A stretch of DNA of 64,000 nucleotides from the NCBI GenBank assembly GCA_003024785.1, contig PUQB01000046.1:496001-560000 (forward strand), written 5' to 3'. Position 1 is the stretch's first letter. Each line of letters starts with the position of its first letter. Source of the stretch: Selaginella tamariscina (taxonomy: Eukaryota; Streptophyta; Lycopodiopsida; Selaginellales; Selaginellaceae). This document shows, in pieces, positions 59,601-64,000 of this stretch. A model generated the notes under the pieces. That model ran no database searches, was not told where the DNA came from, and saw only the letters and a program-made list of their open reading frames with translations. Made by a program: the position numbers and the translations under genes.

Positions 59601-60704
59601 AATTATAATTTAATGTAATAATCTTTCTTGCCCTTGCACACATACACACACACTCAAAAGAAGGTTCACATTCTCTTCTATTTGTAATTAAAGAATGAAG
59701 TGTGATATTTACTTTAAAACAAACTCAACAAATTGATATTAATGTATGTTTATATTTGTTTTTTCATTCTTTATAATTTAATTTTGTTATTGCTAATTAA
59801 TACTTGTTTGATATTTATTTATTTATTTATTTGCTAGGAACACAAAAGAAAACTAAGCATTACATTATGTTTCTGCAATAGTTGATGTTAAGAAATGAAT
59901 CTCAATTTTTTTTATTTAAAAAAAAAAAATTAACATGAAGCTCAGTTAATAAACCTGTTTGAAACCATATATAAAAATAACTAAAAACTATTATGAAACT
60001 TTGTTTTACAATAAAGCATGCCTAATATTGTACACTTGTTAAGTTGTTTAATACCTGTTTAATACTTCTGAATTATAAGTTATTGTTATTATGTAATTAT
60101 AAGTTCAGAGTTTTTATGCACATTTTTTAATTGTTTTATCTTATTAAACACACATCAAATAAAAATAAATTGTTTCCACTTGGCATTCACATCTTAAATA
60201 TTTAAACTAAGGAAACATGGTGTCAAAAGATATAGCTTTTATTAAAATAAATCATTAAAACCTATTAATATTTGCATAGTCTTTCTTCATGCCATCCTTA
60301 TTTAACTGTTTTATAATCTATTAAATACTCTTCACTTGAGTTTGCACTTTGTTGGCTTTGTATTGAACTATCACATGTTATTCTCTAACTAATATCTCCC
60401 CAAAAATTAATATTTTATTTGTCAATGGTTCTTTAGTTTTATTAAGTTTTATTTCTCCTAAATCATTTCCCTTTTAATGTAGTTCAATTGTGTGTGTGGT
60501 GTGTGTGTGAAAGAGAGAGAGAGAGAGAGAGGGAGGGAGAGAGAGGCATTTTTAAATACACCACAATCAGAAGGGAATCGTATGTGTGTATTATGTTTAA
60601 ACAGGTGTACAGTGATAACGACTATCCTTTCTTATCATACACACACGCGAGAGAGGTATATAACCATATATGCATATACATACATGGTGTATGAGAAAAA
60701 CAGT
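56700..60704. other. AT-rich intergenic region
   Basis: No gene, tRNA or recognised transposon. It is very AT-rich throughout, with AC tracts at 56771-56795, 59152-59170, 59535-59550 and 59636-59655 and (AG)n at 60511-60545. A set of diverged tandem copies with a period near 380 bp occupies about 58700-59880. The beta-amylase 3' UTR lies at its right edge. Confidence 0.6.
58700..59880. repeat. Three diverged tandem copies, period about 380 bp
   Basis: The block TTTATTATTGCTATTAATAC (near 59007), TTTATTGTTGTTGATTAATA (near 59404) and TTTGTTATTGCTAATTAATA (near 59784) recurs with the same flanks: a TTAATA-type lead, then ARGAACAC..., ...AACATTA(C/T)ATGTA..., and an AC-rich tract followed by TTCAA(A/T)AAA. 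Another shared block is GAAGTAC or GAAGTGTGATA with AACACTTTAAA. Copies differ at many positions. Confidence 0.6.
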
Positions 60705-63457
<2,753 letters not shown>

Positions 63458-63719
63458 ATTTCTGTAAGAAAATACAAAACTGAGGAAAAATATAAATAAT
63501 AAATTACAAAAATTGATATTGCTTATATTCTTGTTCTTACCAGTGTGAGTATTTTCCTATAATGTGGAGCACACTGACTGATTGTAAAGCAGGAAGAAAA
63601 CAAAAATGATGCCCCCGCGGCTGCTCACGAGAAGGCTACACATGTTCACGTTTAAACAGTAAAAATATGCTTTGTAGATTAATTTCTTAATGAAGATTAG
63701 CTTGAGTTTTGATTAGTGG
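63458..63719. other. Upstream flank of the beta-amylase gene
   Basis: Should include the 5' leader and promoter. I see an acceptor-like TTCTGTAAG (minus strand CTTACAG) at 63460 and a donor-like pair near 63540, so an upstream non-coding exon near 63541-63610 is possible. No decisive promoter motif. Confidence 0.35.
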
Positions 63720-64000
63720 CTAGTGCATATCGTATATCTGTGTGTATATGATATGCTCATAACACATACACAGATATGCATTATGAACTATGATAGAAAC
63801 ACAGATATAGGATACACACACATGTATATGCATACACATACACACAGATATGCATGTGCATATACATGTGTGTGTATCATATATCTGTGTTTCTATGATA
63901 TGCTCATAACGCATACACACAGATATGCATATGCATATACATGTGTGTTATCATATATTTGTGTTCTATGATATGCTCATAACGCATACACACAGATATG
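63720..64000. repeat. AC-rich minisatellite with ~73-bp period, continues past window
   Basis: TGATATGCTCATAAC recurs near 63749, 63896 and 63969 (spacing 147 and 73), each followed by RCATACACACAGATATGCAT. Between the first two, the block 63775-63830 is an inverted version of the same unit. The frames it encodes are incidental. Confidence 0.85.

Noticed and set aside
63723..63971. 82-codon Tyr/His/Cys-rich frame at the right edge
   Set aside because: It translates the 73-bp minisatellite.

Overview
The window is nuclear DNA of a land plant. It holds intron-rich genes for plant proteins (a GH3 beta-xylosidase, mitochondrial ribosomal protein mL46, a DABB1/UP3-type stress-response A/B barrel protein, an mTERF fragment and a beta-amylase) among nested Ty3/Gypsy chromovirus retrotransposons, a Mutator-like DNA transposon and very many (AC)n/(AG)n microsatellites. 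The species cannot be named from the sequence. The repeat load, the AC-rich microsatellites in introns and the unusual Gag of one retrotransposon family would suit a fern, lycophyte or bryophyte better than a typical angiosperm, but that is inference.

Layout. 1-5734: a minus-strand Gypsy chromovirus (element A) with its upstream LTR; its 3' end lies outside the window. 5735-10567: relics of the same LTR family and of its associated non-coding unit, partly inverted. 10573-23842: element B, an old relative of A with two LTRs and a 5-bp target duplication, split by a plus-strand element C (15524-21692) of another chromovirus family. 24.3-29.7 kb: AT-rich decayed sequence with a broken copy of a WRKY-GCM1/MULE transposase at about 26.26-28.65 kb. 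29768-33619: GH3 gene (-). 37161-38914: mL46 gene (-). 39498-40702: DABB1-like gene (+). 40821-41171: mTERF C-terminal fragment (-). 56.7-60.7 kb: AT-rich, with diverged tandem repeats. 60705-63457: plastid-type beta-amylase (-). The right edge is an AC-rich minisatellite.

The most interesting object is 41665-56690. Imperfect terminal inverted repeats, carrying several GAATATTC palindromes, lie inside a near-matching 9-bp target duplication (TTAGTAAAT / TTAGTAATA). Between them are two divergently transcribed genes: a three-exon transposase of about 1060 residues (WRKY-GCM1-type zinc finger, MULE catalytic region, SWIM zinc finger), and a multi-exon gene whose product reads as a ParB-like domain followed by a beta-class (motif IV before motif I) DNA N6/N4-methyltransferase. 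A young chromovirus (element D, 48193-54265, TSD ACGTC) sits inside an exon of the second gene. I read this as a large Mutator-like transposon that carries its own ParB-methyltransferase, a combination I do not recognise as described.

Most conserved genes here show one-base frame slips, many in short homopolymers. This points to consensus errors of a long-read assembly at least as much as to pseudogenes, so several 'broken' calls should be treated with caution.
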